This document shows, one piece after another, positions 37,244-46,264 of a DNA stretch of 64,000 nt. This DNA is from Methylobacterium sp. Leaf99. Lineage in GTDB: Bacteria; Pseudomonadota; Alphaproteobacteria; Rhizobiales; Beijerinckiaceae. The position numbers and the translations under genes are program-made. Numbering within the stretch: position 1 is the first letter of the stretch; the number at the start of each line of letters is the position of its first letter. Location of the stretch: contig NZ_LMMU01000001.1 in assembly GCF_001422375.1 (NCBI RefSeq), positions 620,223-684,222 on the forward strand. The letters run 5' to 3'. The notes under the pieces were generated by a model. It worked only from the letters and a program-made list of their open reading frames with translations, did no database searches and had not been told where the DNA came from.

Positions 37244-37564
37244 ATGTCGGACAGCGTGCTCGCCTCGGTCGCCTTTCCCTCCCTCGGCCTGGCCCGCGCG
37301 GCGCGCGACCGCCTCGCGCGGGCGGGGTTCGCCCGCAACAGCATCGACATCATCCGCCACGACGACGACTTCTCCGTCGCCATCAACACTCGCCCCGAGA
37401 ACAAGGCCCGGGCCGAGCGCATCCTCACGGGCTCAGCCCTGGCCGACGACCTGCGCCGCACCGGCGATTCCGTGGTGTCGGCGGTCAACGGCAATCGCGG
37501 CCTCGCCCTCGGACTGGCGGCCCTGGCGGGATTCGCGCTGTTCGGCCTGACGCGGCGTCGGTGA
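37244..37564 (+). CDS. Small protein with one C-terminal membrane helix
   Basis: This encodes 106 residues from the ATG at 37244, with GGAG upstream. The first 70 residues have an alpha/beta pattern (SVLASVAFPSLGLARAARDRLARAGF, IDIIRHDDDFSVAINT) similar to the YflT/general stress fold that starts many stress-related membrane proteins. The end is a membrane helix (LALGLAALAGFALFGL) plus a basic tail. The soluble part should face the cytoplasm. Function unknown. Confidence 0.65.
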   Translation: MSDSVLASVAFPSLGLARAARDRLARAGFARNSIDIIRHDDDFSVAINTRPENKARAERILTGSALADDLRRTGDSVVSAVNGNRGLALGLAALAGFALFGLTRRR

Positions 37565-37574
37565 GACGGCGGCC

Positions 37575-39017
37575 TCAGGCGGCCAGGGTCGTGGCGAGAT
37601 CGCCGACCCGCCGCAGATCCGCGACGAAGGCCGCGTAGGCCTCGTCCTTCGCCCCGTCCGGCAGCCTCAGCAGGTAGGACGGGTGCACGGTGATGAACCC
37701 GGCGTAGCCCTTGCCGAACTCCGCCGGCCCCCGCGCCCGGGTGACGGGGATCGCCCGGCCGGCGAGAGCCAGGACGGCGGTGGCGCCCAGCGCCACCACG
37801 AGGCGGGGGGCGACGAAGTCGAGTTCGCGCTCCAGCCACCAGCGGTAATGGCTGACCTCGCCGGCGGTGGGGTTCTGGTGGATGCGGCGCTGACCGCGCT
37901 GCTCGAACTTGAAATGCTTGACCGCATTGGTGAGGTAGGCGTCGCCCCGCACGATCCCGGCTTCCGCCATGGCCCGGCCGAGGAGCTGGCCCGCCGGCCC
38001 GACGAACGGGCGGCCCTGGCGGTCCTCCTGATCCCCCGGCTGCTCGCCGACGAACGCGATGGCGGCCCCCACCCGTCCTTCGCCCAAAACCGCCTGGGTC
38101 GCCCCCGGCACCAGGGGCTCGGAACGGCGGATGATGGCGTTCAGGGCGTCGAGGGAATCCGGGGCCTGATCGGCCATGGCGGCCACGGCCCGGACGGGAT
38201 CGCGCTTGATCGCCTTCTGCGGCGCCCGCTCGATCATCGATTCCGTGCGCGAGGCCGCCGCCCGGACGAGGCCCGGAATCGCGGCGGTTTCGGGCATGTT
38301 GCGCCAGTACTTCTTCGGCATTTCGGCCCGCATGGCGGCGAGATTGGTGCGGGCGGGGTTGAAGGTGCTTTCATAATAGTCGCGCCAGCCCGCCTCGAAC
38401 CCGTCGCTGGCGGGCGCGTCCTCGCGCCGTCCGGGCGGGCCGAAGGTCAGGGTTTCGGTATCCCACCGGGCCGAGCCCTCCGGCGTGAGGATCGTCCAGT
38501 GCAGACTTCGGAAACGGCCGACGAAGAACGGGGCGGCCGCCTCCAGGATGTGGTGGTCGGGCTCGAACCAGGCGACGAAGCGCTCGGGCCCCTCCCCCTC
38601 CACCCGGCGGAAGCGCAGGAAGGCGTGCATCTTGTGCAGGTCGCGGGCGATGGCCTTCGCCATGCGCTCCAGGCGATGGACCAGGGGATCGCTCGAGACC
38701 TCCAGTAGGCGGCGCTCGCCCCGGAGGACCCGCCAGATCAGGGCGTAGAGCAGGGCGTAGCGCTCGGGATCGCGGTGCGGCACCACGCGGGCGACGAGGT
38801 CGCCGACCCCGCGCGGCAGGGCGAGCGGCGGGGCGTCGGTCGCCGCGTCCGGGGCGCCGAACAGGCCGGGCGCCTCGCCGACGGACCAGACCACGCGCTC
38901 GGGCGGGACGGCGGCGGCGGCCAGACGCCGGACGGCGGCGCGGAACCCGGCACCATCCGCTCCGGCGCCCAGCGACACCGCCCGCGGTCCGGTCCCGAAC
39001 AGGTCGTCCGGCTCCAT
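37575..39017 (-). CDS. DUF4130-UdgX fusion, uracil-DNA-trapping glycosylase
   Basis: This encodes 480 residues from the ATG at 39017. A longer open frame upstream overlaps the radical SAM gene and is rejected. Residues 1 to about 245 form the DUF4130 domain. Residues 300-480 form a family 4-like uracil-DNA glycosylase of UdgX type, with GEQPGDQED at 324-332 and the UdgX-specific loop QRRIH, His380, the residue that in mycobacterial UdgX links covalently to DNA after removing uracil. HPSYLLR at 445-451 is the leucine-loop region. The usual KRRIH is QRRIH here. The gene begins two bases after the stop of the radical SAM gene, so both are made together. This pairing is a known conserved neighbourhood. 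The role is probably DNA repair of uracil lesions. Confidence 0.92.
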   Translation of the reverse strand: MEPDDLFGTGPRAVSLGAGADGAGFRAAVRRLAAAAVPPERVVWSVGEAPGLFGAPDAATDAPPLALPRGVGDLVARVVPHRDPERYALLYALIWRVLRGERRLLEVSSDPLVHRLERMAKAIARDLHKMHAFLRFRRVEGEGPERFVAWFEPDHHILEAAAPFFVGRFRSLHWTILTPEGSARWDTETLTFGPPGRREDAPASDGFEAGWRDYYESTFNPARTNLAAMRAEMPKKYWRNMPETAAIPGLVRAAASRTESMIERAPQKAIKRDPVRAVAAMADQAPDSLDALNAIIRRSEPLVPGATQAVLGEGRVGAAIAFVGEQPGDQEDRQGRPFVGPAGQLLGRAMAEAGIVRGDAYLTNAVKHFKFEQRGQRRIHQNPTAGEVSHYRWWLERELDFVAPRLVVALGATAVLALAGRAIPVTRARGPAEFGKGYAGFITVHPSYLLRLPDGAKDEAYAAFVADLRRVGDLATTLAA

Positions 39018-39019
39018 CC

Positions 39020-40234
39020 TCAGAACAGGCTCAGCTGCTTCGGCGGGTCGGCGAGGCGGGCGCGGAGATCGAGGCGGTCGGTGAGGCCGCCGCTGGGATG
39101 GTAATCCTCCGCGATGAGGAACGGCCGGGCGCGCTTGAGGCCGGAGGTGAGGCGGGCGACGTCCTCCAGGCGCAGGCGGGTGTGGCGCCGCGCCCGCACG
39201 ATCTTGTCCACGGCCCTGGCGCCGAGGCCCGGCACCCGCAGGAGCCATTCCCGGTCGGCCCGGTTCACGTCGAGGGGGAAGTGCGACCGGTGCTTCAACG
39301 CCCAGGCGAGCTTCGGGTCGACGTCGAGGGCGAACATGCCGTCCTCCGTGGCGTCGGCGACGTCGTCCGGCGTGAAGCCGTAGTACCGCAGCAGCCAGTC
39401 GCCCTGGTAGAGCCGGTGCTCGCGCTGGAGCGGGGGCGACTTCAGGGGCAGGATGGTCGAGCCGTCGGGGATCGGGCTGAAGGCGGAGTAGTAGACCCGC
39501 TTCAGGTTGAACGAGCCGTAGAGATGCGCGCTCTTGCGCATCAGCGCCTCGTCGGTGGTGGCGTCGGCCCCGACGATGACCTGGGTCGATTGCCCGGCCG
39601 GCGAGAACCGGCGTTTTTCGGCCTTCGCCTGCGTGATCCGCTCGCCGATCTGCTGGATCGCGTTTTGGATGATCGTGCCGTTCTTCTCGGGCGCCAGCCG
39701 CTCCAGGCTCACCTCCGTCGGCAACTCGACGTTGATGGAAAGCCGGTCGGCATAGAGCCCCGCTTCCTCGATCAGCCACGGGCTCGCCTCGGGGATCGAC
39801 TTCAGGTGGATGTAGCCGCGAAAACCATGGTCGCGCCGCAGCGATTTCGCCACCCGCGTCAGCAGCTCCATGGTGTGGTCGGGCGACTTGATGATGCCCG
39901 ACGAGAGGAACAAGCCCTCGATGTAGTTGCGCTTGTAGAACTCCACCGTGAGGGTCACGACCTCCTCGACGGTGAACTTCGCGCGCTCAACGTTGGACGA
40001 GCGGCGATTGACGCAATAGGCGCAGTCGAACAGGCAGTAATTCGTCAGCAGGATCTTCAGGAGCGAGATGCAGCGCCCATCCGGGGTGTAGGCGTGGCAG
40101 ATGCCCGCCCCCGTGGTCGAGCCGAGTTCGCCCTTGCCCGCCGTGCGCTTCGGGGCCCCCGACGACGAACACGAGGCGTCGTATTTGGCGGCATCGGCGA
40201 GGATGCGCAGCTTCTTCGCGAGGGTTTCGTCCAT
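39020..40234 (-). CDS. Putative DNA modification/repair radical SAM protein
   Basis: This encodes 404 residues. The radical SAM cluster motif is C67-x3-C71-x2-C74 (NYCLFDCAYC). An N-terminal region with extra Cys (DASCSSS, GAGICHAY, RCISLLK) precedes it. The C-terminus has a helix-hairpin-helix DNA-binding segment (LLRVPGLGARAVDKIVRARR). This architecture defines the family often annotated as DNA modification/repair radical SAM, always next to DUF4130/UdgX proteins, as here. It would use S-adenosylmethionine and an iron-sulfur cluster to act on DNA; the reaction is not known. Confidence 0.92.
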   Translation of the reverse strand: MDETLAKKLRILADAAKYDASCSSSGAPKRTAGKGELGSTTGAGICHAYTPDGRCISLLKILLTNYCLFDCAYCVNRRSSNVERAKFTVEEVVTLTVEFYKRNYIEGLFLSSGIIKSPDHTMELLTRVAKSLRRDHGFRGYIHLKSIPEASPWLIEEAGLYADRLSINVELPTEVSLERLAPEKNGTIIQNAIQQIGERITQAKAEKRRFSPAGQSTQVIVGADATTDEALMRKSAHLYGSFNLKRVYYSAFSPIPDGSTILPLKSPPLQREHRLYQGDWLLRYYGFTPDDVADATEDGMFALDVDPKLAWALKHRSHFPLDVNRADREWLLRVPGLGARAVDKIVRARRHTRLRLEDVARLTSGLKRARPFLIAEDYHPSGGLTDRLDLRARLADPPKQLSLF

Positions 40235-40319
40235 GGATAGGAGATGCGCCCCGTTCGTGGTTCGTTCAATTTATTCCGGAGAAAATCGCCGCCGTGTTCG
40301 CTGCCGGATCGTCGCAGGC

Positions 40320-40922
40320 TCACGGGTCCGCGTCCGGCTCCATCTCCGCCTCGACGATGCGGCGGGCGAGCCCGTAGGCGAAGCCGGCCCGGGCCATGGC
40401 GGCGAGGTCGCGGTCGCGGTGGGCCTCGCGGGTGCCGGGCCGGCGCCACGGCCCGAGACGCCGGCGCCGGGCATAGGCGGCCGCCGCCGTCTCCTCGGTG
40501 TCGGTCCCCTCCGCGTCCGCCTCGTCGCGCTCCGCCGCCATGGCGTCGGCGACGAGGTCGCGCGACACGCCCTTTGCGGCGAGCTTGGCCGAGAGGGCCC
40601 GGGCCGAGGTGCCGCGCCGGCGCAGGGCCGCCATCCGGCCGGCGGTGAAGCGCGCGTCGTCGACGAGACCGGCGCTCACCGCCCGGGCCACCACGGCCTC
40701 GATGGCCTCGGCGTGCGCGGACGGGTCCTCGCCGCGCAGGCGGCAGCGTTTCTCCACCCGGCGCTGGAGGGTCCGCCGCAGCATCGCCACGGATGCGCTG
40801 TAGCGCTCCAGGTAATGCAGGGCCGCCCGCTCCAGATAGGCGGCGGTCACGGGCGGGGTCGGCTTGGGTGAAGTCGAACCGCTCAGCGCCGGTCTGGGAT
40901 TTGCAACGTTCGAGGCCTTCAT
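40320..40922 (-). CDS. recX: RecX-family regulator of RecA
   Basis: This encodes 200 residues. Three tandem three-helix repeats typical of RecX are seen: AALHYLERYSASVAMLRRTLQRRVEKR; VVARAVSAGLVDDARFTAGRMAALRRRGTSARALSAKLAAKGVSRDLVADAMA; and the shorter C-terminal one around LAAMARAGFAYGLARRIVE. RecX binds RecA filaments and limits recombination. recA is not adjacent, and the gene stands alone. The N-terminal 25 residues are Pro/Ser-rich. A linker of Asp/Glu/Thr between repeats 2 and 3 is longer than usual. Confidence 0.85.
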   Translation of the reverse strand: MKASNVANPRPALSGSTSPKPTPPVTAAYLERAALHYLERYSASVAMLRRTLQRRVEKRCRLRGEDPSAHAEAIEAVVARAVSAGLVDDARFTAGRMAALRRRGTSARALSAKLAAKGVSRDLVADAMAAERDEADAEGTDTEETAAAAYARRRRLGPWRRPGTREAHRDRDLAAMARAGFAYGLARRIVEAEMEPDADP

Positions 40923-41013
40923 CTGTTCTTTACGCTTCGGACAGGTTTTCGGTTCAGGTTCGTCCGGATGATCCGACCCGGATGGTGATGATGGGCGAGG
41001 GCTCGAGCATGCT

Positions 41014-42444
41014 ATGCCGGCATTCCTCCTGAGACGCGAATGGCTCCTCGTCGTGCTGGCCCTCGGCCTCGCGGCTTTGGCCGGGGCGGTGGTGTACCTG
41101 TCGCGCCCGACGACGCTGACCGTGGCCGTCGGCCCGCGCGACGGTGCCGAGGCGACCCTGCTCCAGACCTACGCCCGGGCGCTGGCCCGTGGCCACGAGG
41201 ATGTCCGCCTCAAGGTCGTGCCCTACGACGACGTGCGCGATTCCGCCGAGGCCCTCCAGCGCAGCGAGGCCGACCTCGCCGTGGTGCGCCCGGACGTCCT
41301 CCTGCCGGAGAACGGCCTGACGCTCGCGATCCTGCACGACGAGGCGCTGCTCATCGTGGCCCCCGCATCGGCCGCCATCGAGAGCTTTCCGGACCTGTCG
41401 CGCAAGCGCCTCGGCATCGTCGAGCGCCATCAGGCCGACGTGCCGTTCGTGACCAACCTGCTGGGCTTCTACGACTTCACCGCCGAACCCCTCGGGGAGG
41501 CCGGAGCGGACAAGCCGATGGGTCCCGCCCGCGTCGCCCTGGTGCCGCTGAAGCCGGCGGATGTGACGAGTGCCGTACAGGAGGGCCGCGTCGATGCCGT
41601 GGCGGTCATCGCGGCCCCGGCCTCGAAGGCCGCCATCTCCACTGTACGCGCCGTGGAGGCGGCTTCCACCGAAAAGCAGGTGACTTTCGTCTCGGTGCCC
41701 GACGGCGAGGCCATCATCCAGCGGATGCCCGAGCTGCAATCGGTGACGATTCCCGCCGGCACCTTCGGCGGCCGTCCGAAGCGGCCGGAGGAGGACGTGA
41801 AGACCGTCGGCGCCTCCTACCGGCTCATGGCCCGGGGCAGCATCAGCCGCTTCACCGTCGCCTCCGTGACCCAGCACCTGTTCGAGTGGCGCTCGAAGCT
41901 CGCGCCGCAGGCCCCCATCGCCAAGCTGATGAAGGCCCCGGATTTCGATTCGAGCGTCGCCGCCACCAGCGCGCGCCTGCCCAACCATCCCGGCGCGGTG
42001 GATTATTTCGAGCGCGAACAGCAGACCCTGTTCGAGCGCTACGAGGATTACATCTACCTCCTGGCCTTCTTCGGCGGCACCATCGGCTCGGGCATCGCCT
42101 GGCTCGGCCAGCGCCTCGCCCGCGAGCGGCGCGAGCGCATCGACGTGGTGCTCGACCGCCTCCTCGACCTCCTGCGCGAAGTGCGCGGCGCCCGCACCCA
42201 GGACGACCTCGACGGCCTCGTGCGCGAGACCGACAGCCTCGTCGCCGACGTGGTCCAGCACGCCCGGGCCCGCAACATCGACACCCGCACCATCAGCGCC
42301 CTGATCCTCGCCATCGATGCGGTCCACGCCGCCGTCAACGACGCGCGCCGGACCCTGGACGGGCGCGAACCGGAGGCCACGCGCAACGCGGCCCGGACCC
42401 GAACGGCGCGCCTCCTGGCCCTCAACACGCCGGCGGCCGAGTAG
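41014..42444 (+). CDS. Membrane-anchored TAXI-type solute-binding protein, copy 2
   Basis: This encodes 476 residues, a paralog of the protein at 31092. It has the same layout: N-terminal anchor (LLVVLALGLAALAGAVVYLS), TAXI binding domain (TLTVAVGPRDGAEATLLQTYARAL, ADLAVVRPDVLLPENGLTLAIL, VTIPAGTFGGRPKRPEEDVKTVGASYRLMAR), second membrane helix (YIYLLAFFGGTIGSGIAWL), then a cytoplasmic helical region with RERIDVVLDRLLDLLREVRGARTQDDLDGLVRE. Identity over the core is obvious by eye. No TRAP permease genes are adjacent. Two such orphans nine kilobases apart suggest a signalling or regulatory rather than transport role. It stands alone in its orientation. Confidence 0.85.
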   Translation: MPAFLLRREWLLVVLALGLAALAGAVVYLSRPTTLTVAVGPRDGAEATLLQTYARALARGHEDVRLKVVPYDDVRDSAEALQRSEADLAVVRPDVLLPENGLTLAILHDEALLIVAPASAAIESFPDLSRKRLGIVERHQADVPFVTNLLGFYDFTAEPLGEAGADKPMGPARVALVPLKPADVTSAVQEGRVDAVAVIAAPASKAAISTVRAVEAASTEKQVTFVSVPDGEAIIQRMPELQSVTIPAGTFGGRPKRPEEDVKTVGASYRLMARGSISRFTVASVTQHLFEWRSKLAPQAPIAKLMKAPDFDSSVAATSARLPNHPGAVDYFEREQQTLFERYEDYIYLLAFFGGTIGSGIAWLGQRLARERRERIDVVLDRLLDLLREVRGARTQDDLDGLVRETDSLVADVVQHARARNIDTRTISALILAIDAVHAAVNDARRTLDGREPEATRNAARTRTARLLALNTPAAE

Positions 42445-42491
42445 CGGCGCGAGCCCCCGGGGTCGAAGCGAACCCACGCGCGGTCGAGCGG

Positions 42492-42710
42492 CTACGGCTC
42501 GCCGTCATCCCCCAGGGCCCGGAGAATCTCCAGGGCCCGGCGGCGCCCCTCGGGCGTCCTGATCCGGGACCAGAGCCGCAGGCATTCGTTCGCGTCCGCG
42601 ACGCTGCCCGGCGTCGTCGGCTCGATGTAGAAATATTCCGTCGGCAGGTTGAGCGTCTCGGCGATCATGCGCAGGCGTGCACGAATCTGCGCGTCAGGGT
42701 CTTCGGTCAT
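42492..42710 (-). CDS. Small hypothetical protein, possibly regulatory
   Basis: This encodes 72 residues from the ATG at 42710. The sequence has a helical start (DAQIRARLRMIAETLNLPTEYFYIE), like the C-terminal part of some Xre-type regulators that follow their helix-turn-helix, then ANECLRLWSRIRTPEGRRRALEILRAL. No complete helix-turn-helix is visible. It is divergent from the PAS gene and close to it, a common arrangement for regulator pairs. Confidence 0.6.
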   Translation of the reverse strand: MTEDPDAQIRARLRMIAETLNLPTEYFYIEPTTPGSVADANECLRLWSRIRTPEGRRRALEILRALGDDGEP

Positions 42711-42852
42711 GTTTCCCGGCCATAAAGTCGCACCGCATGAACTCCATAATGGGTTGCGAATCTTATCAAAACACAGGATCGGTTGGCTGTATGATCAGCG
42801 GTCACACACGCGATACATCCTCGATGACGCTGGATTGAGGCAGGAGTCGCAC

Positions 42853-43398
42853 GTGATCTTCGCAATCGATCCGATTGGGTCTTTAAGTCATATCAGTCAG
42901 GAATGGACCAAGCTCACGGGGCAGACCGTCGCGGCCGCCCTGGACCAGGGTTGGCTGTCGTGTGTCCACGACCAGGATCGCCCGGTGGTGAAGGATGTGT
43001 TGACGCGGGCGGCCGAGAGGACCTCCGAATTCAGCGTCCGGTTCCGCCTCTGCTCGACGGACGGCAGTCGGCGCTGGATCGGCGCCGGCGGCGTTCCCTC
43101 GTTCGGGCCGCCGGACCGCACCTTCCTCGGCTACCTCGGCTCGATGACCGAACTGGTGCCGGACCCGGCCAACGCCCTGCAGACCTACGGACAGATCGGC
43201 CGCTTCATCCCGCCCCCCGCCCACCCGGCGACGATTACGAACGATCATCTGGAATCGATCGCCGACCATCTTCTCATCGCCAACGCGATGATCGAGGACG
43301 ACGGCGCGAAGGCCGCCCTGCCCGGTTTGCGCCAAGCCCTGTACGAGGTCGGGCGGGCCCTCGCCCGCAAGGTCGACGCCGAGCGGACCCTGAACTGA
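42853..43398 (+). CDS. Single PAS-domain protein
   Basis: This encodes 181 residues if the GTG at 42853 is used, which has AGGAG upstream. The frame is open to 42649, but that part overlaps the divergent gene and is AT-rich, promoter-like DNA. The core is a PAS fold: VIFAIDPIGSLSHISQEWTKLTG, HDQDRPVVKDVLTRAAE, FSVRFRLCSTDGSRRWIGAGG, then a final strand with FLGYLGSMTEL. A C-terminal helix (ESIADHLLIANAMIEDDG and LRQALYEVGRALARKV) follows, with no kinase, cyclase or DNA-binding domain. It probably senses a small ligand or redox state and acts through a partner. Confidence 0.75.
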   Translation: MIFAIDPIGSLSHISQEWTKLTGQTVAAALDQGWLSCVHDQDRPVVKDVLTRAAERTSEFSVRFRLCSTDGSRRWIGAGGVPSFGPPDRTFLGYLGSMTELVPDPANALQTYGQIGRFIPPPAHPATITNDHLESIADHLLIANAMIEDDGAKAALPGLRQALYEVGRALARKVDAERTLN

Positions 43399-43776
43399 AC
43401 CGCAGCCACCGACGGAGCGGCAGACGTCCCGCATCCGGGGGAAGGCCACCGCCCGGATGCGGCCGCGGTGCCGATCCCCGAAGCCGTGGCGGCCACGCGG
43501 CCCCTCGCGCAACCCAGTGTTTCGCGAGGCTTTCACCCATGCGGGGCGCCGCCTCACGGACGGTACGCGCCGCGCCAGCGGCTTCGCGCGACCACGCTCC
43601 CTCGACGATCAAGATCCTGTCGATGATGGGCGCGATCCTGAGCGTAGGGAAGCGGGTGCGGTGAGACCGGACCTCGACGAACCCGACCGCGCGACGGCGT
43701 TCGTCCGCCGTTCGGCATTAAGGTTTTGTTGGCAATGTTTGTATAGGAACGGGTAAATGTCTCAAGGAGCCGGCCT
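43399..43776 (+). promoter_or_regulatory. Upstream region of ctrA
   Basis: There is no gene in these 378 bases. The last 90 are richer in A and T and hold the start signals: a strong ribosome binding site AAGGAG at 43764-43769, seven bases before the ATG, and a TTAA at 43718-43721 followed seven bases later by TTGG, that is, half of the CtrA box TTAA-N7-TTAA. A TTAAGG to GTATAG pair with 17 bases between could be a sigma-70-type promoter. Autoregulation by CtrA is plausible but unproven. Confidence 0.4.
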
Positions 43777-44478
43777 ATGCGTGTCCTACTGATCGAGGAC
43801 GATGCGTCCGTCGCGCAAAGCATCGAATTGATGCTGAAGTCCGAACGGTTCAACACCTACACCACCGACCTCGGTGAGGAAGGGATCGATCTCGGCAAGC
43901 TCTACGATTACGACATCATCCTCCTCGACCTGAACCTGCCCGACATGTCGGGCTACGAGGTGCTGCGCGCCTTGCGGGTGTCGAAGGTCAAGACCCCGAT
44001 CCTCATCCTCTCCGGCATGGCCGGCATCGAGGACAAGGTGAAGGGCCTCGGCTTCGGTGCCGACGACTACCTGACGAAGCCGTTCCACAAGGACGAGCTC
44101 GTCGCCCGCATCCACGCCATCGTCCGCCGTTCGCAAGGCCACGCCCAGTCGGTGATCACCACCGGCGATCTCATCGTCAACCTCGACGAGAAGACCGTCG
44201 CCATCGGCGGCAACCGCGTGAACCTCACCGGCAAGGAGTACCAGATGCTGGAACTCCTCGCCCTGCGGAAGGGCACGACCCTGACCAAGGAGATGTTCCT
44301 CAACCATCTCTACGGCGGCATGGACGAGCCCGAATTGAAGATCATCGACGTGTTCATCTGCAAGCTGCGCAAGAAGCTCGCCAACGCTTCGGGCGGCCAG
44401 AACTACATCGAGACCGTCTGGGGCCGCGGCTACGTCCTGCGCGACGGCGTCGCCGAGATGCGCGCCATCGCCAGCTGA
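43777..44478 (+). CDS. ctrA: Cell-cycle response regulator CtrA
   Basis: This encodes 233 residues of OmpR-type. The receiver domain (1-120) has the acidic pocket Glu7, Asp8, Asp9, the phosphorylated Asp51 in [12 protein letters not shown], and the conserved Lys in [21 protein letters not shown]. The DNA-binding winged helix (about 130-225) contains [53 protein letters not shown], characteristic of alphaproteobacterial CtrA. It controls cell-cycle, motility or envelope genes depending on genus, and is phosphorylated by the CckA-ChpT relay elsewhere in the genome. It is monocistronic, ending at the bidirectional terminator at 44697. Confidence 0.98.
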   Translation: MRVLLIEDDASVAQSIELMLKSERFNTYTTDLGEEGIDLGKLYDYDIILLDLNLPDMSGYEVLRALRVSKVKTPILILSGMAGIEDKVKGLGFGADDYLTKPFHKDELVARIHAIVRRSQGHAQSVITTGDLIVNLDEKTVAIGGNRVNLTGKEYQMLELLALRKGTTLTKEMFLNHLYGGMDEPELKIIDVFICKLRKKLANASGGQNYIETVWGRGYVLRDGVAEMRAIAS

Positions 44479-44696
44479 GACAGGACGGTGGTGCGGGGAA
44501 CGCATCGCCGTCCGCCTGTGCGGCGGCGGATATCCGCCGAACGCAACAACCGGTCGGGCTCGGCGCGGTTGCCATGAGGCCCGCACGGGTGACACGGATC
44601 GTCCCGTTGCACCGCCGTGCTCAGGGCAGGTTTCAACCCTGCAACCTCCCTTGCTCTCCGCCCACTCTGACCCCATCGAACGCGGATGCCGCCCGC

Positions 44697-44738
44697 GCAC
44701 ACGAAAAAGGCCCGGTCGCCCGGGCCTTTTTCGTGTGC
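44697..44738. terminator. Bidirectional terminator between ctrA and irr
   Basis: Two perfect 19-base arms (44697-44715 and 44720-44738) flank a four-base loop. Each arm contains AAAAAGGCCCGG or its complement, so both strands give a GC stem followed by a T-run. It sits between the convergent genes ctrA and irr and should stop transcription from both. Confidence 0.9.
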
Positions 44739-44764
44739 ACAACGACGGAAGAGCGTGGGGACGA

Positions 44765-45286
44765 TCAGCCCTTGCGGGCGCTGGCGCCCCGGCGGCGCAG
44801 GCGCACGATCACCTCGACGCCGGCGATCTCCATGCCCTCGGGGGCATCGGGGAGCGAATCGACGGTGATGCCGCAATCCGGCATGTCGAGGACCTGACCT
44901 TCCTCTTCGAGGAAGAAGTGGTGGTGCTCGCTCGGATTGGTGTCGAAATACGCCTTCGATCCGTCGAGGGCGAGCTGACGCAGGAGGCCGGCTTCCGTGA
45001 ACTGGTGCAGGGTGTTGTAGACCGTGGCGAGCGAGACCGGCACCTTGGCGCGCATGGCCTCGTCGTAGAGCATTTCCGCCGTGAGATGGCGGTCTCCGCG
45101 GCCGAACAGGAGCCAGCCGAGGGACAGGCGCTGGCGGGTCGGTCGCAGGCCGGCCCGGCGCAGGCGATCGCGCAGGTCGGACAGGGGACAGCCACGCCGA
45201 CCGGCGACGTCACCCGACGGAATGGAGGTCCGTGCGTTCAGCATGGCCTGCAACGGCTGCATGTTCGGAATCGCGGTGGCTGACAT
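44765..45286 (-). CDS. irr: Iron response regulator Irr (Fur family)
   Basis: This encodes 173 residues from the ATG at 45286; a TTG three codons earlier is the alternative. The Fur-type winged helix includes RLRRAGLRPTRQRLSLGWLLF and LTAEMLYDEAMRAKVPVSLATVYNTLHQFTEAGLL. It has the Irr hallmark HHHFF at 121-125 and a Gly-Cys-Pro heme regulatory motif at Cys33, both linked in Bradyrhizobium to heme sensing and degradation. It represses heme synthesis and controls iron genes when iron is low. It lies divergent from fabA, an arrangement also seen in other Rhizobiales. No ICE operator was recognised in the shared upstream region. Confidence 0.93.
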   Translation of the reverse strand: MSATAIPNMQPLQAMLNARTSIPSGDVAGRRGCPLSDLRDRLRRAGLRPTRQRLSLGWLLFGRGDRHLTAEMLYDEAMRAKVPVSLATVYNTLHQFTEAGLLRQLALDGSKAYFDTNPSEHHHFFLEEEGQVLDMPDCGITVDSLPDAPEGMEIAGVEVIVRLRRRGASARKG

Positions 45287-45608
45287 TTCACCCAAACTTC
45301 GGTCTTCACATCTGCGTTTATACGGAACCCGCCGCGTTGCCGCAAGCCGAGGTCAGGGGCCCCGACGCCGGCAAGCCCGGCTGTGAGCGCATATCCCCCC
45401 TCCCCGCGCCCGGCATCCGCACGCGCCATGGCGCAGTCGCGGGCGCAGTCGTTTCGAGGCGCGATCCGGCACAGCTTTGAGGCGCACCGGCCCTGTGTTA
45501 ACGAAGCGCCGTTTTCCGGCCCGTTCCGCCGTCGCGGAACGGCTCTTCCCGCGCGGCGGATGCCAGCCCGTCACAGATCCCCCTCCTCAGAGGACCGATC
45601 CGCTCATC

Positions 45609-46175
45609 ATGTCTTCCGCTTCCGATCCCACCGCACCCACCGGCACCCCGGCCCCCGCCCGGGCGACGCAGTACTCCTACGAGGACTTGCTGGCCTGCGG
45701 GCGCGGCGAGCTGTTCGGGGCCGGCAATGCCCAGCTGCCCCTGCCGCCCATGCTGATGTTCGACCGCATCGTTTCCATCGGGGCCGAGGGCGGCGCCAAC
45801 GGCAAGGGCCACGTGCTGGCGGAATTCGACATCCGACCGGACCTCTGGTTCTTCGGCTGCCACTTCAAGAACGATCCGGTGATGCCCGGCTGCCTCGGCC
45901 TCGACGCCCTGTGGCAGCTCGTCGGCTTCCACCTCGGCTGGCTCGGCGCCCCCGGACGCGGCCGGGCCCTCGGCGTCGGCGAGGTCAAGTTCACCGACCA
46001 GGTGCTGCCCACGGTGACCAAGGTGGTCTACGGCATCGACATCAAGCGGGTGCGCCTCGGCAAGCTCGTGCTCGGCATCGCCGACGGCTGGCTCGAGGCC
46101 GACGGCACCCGCATCTACGAGGCCAAGGACTTGCGCGTCGCCCTGTTCCAGGCGCAAGGCTCGCCGGCCGCCTGA
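45609..46175 (+). CDS. fabA: 3-hydroxydecanoyl-ACP dehydratase/isomerase FabA
   Basis: This encodes 188 residues from the ATG at 45609. It is a single hot-dog fold with active-site His85 in [20 protein letters not shown] and catalytic Asp99. It also has [10 protein letters not shown] near the start and [16 protein letters not shown]. It dehydrates 3-hydroxyacyl-ACP and isomerises the trans-2 to the cis-3 decenoyl-ACP, the entry into unsaturated fatty acids. The N-terminus is about 15 residues longer than in E. coli. It is followed 89 bases later by fabB. Confidence 0.97.
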   Translation: MSSASDPTAPTGTPAPARATQYSYEDLLACGRGELFGAGNAQLPLPPMLMFDRIVSIGAEGGANGKGHVLAEFDIRPDLWFFGCHFKNDPVMPGCLGLDALWQLVGFHLGWLGAPGRGRALGVGEVKFTDQVLPTVTKVVYGIDIKRVRLGKLVLGIADGWLEADGTRIYEAKDLRVALFQAQGSPAA

Positions 46176-46264
46176 GGCGAAACGGTTGAGATCGGCGCGC
46201 CAGCGTCCTAACTGACGACGACAGGGTGCCGTCCGAAGCACCGGCGGCGGAGAAGAAGCGGTCC

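Noticed and set aside
39018..39779. N-terminal extension of the UdgX frame
   Set aside because: It overlaps the radical SAM gene out of frame; the ATG at 39017 fits the known start of the DUF4130 domain and the two-base spacing.
43718..43732. Full CtrA box upstream of ctrA
   Set aside because: Only the first TTAA is exact; the second half is TTGG, so it is reported only as a half site.
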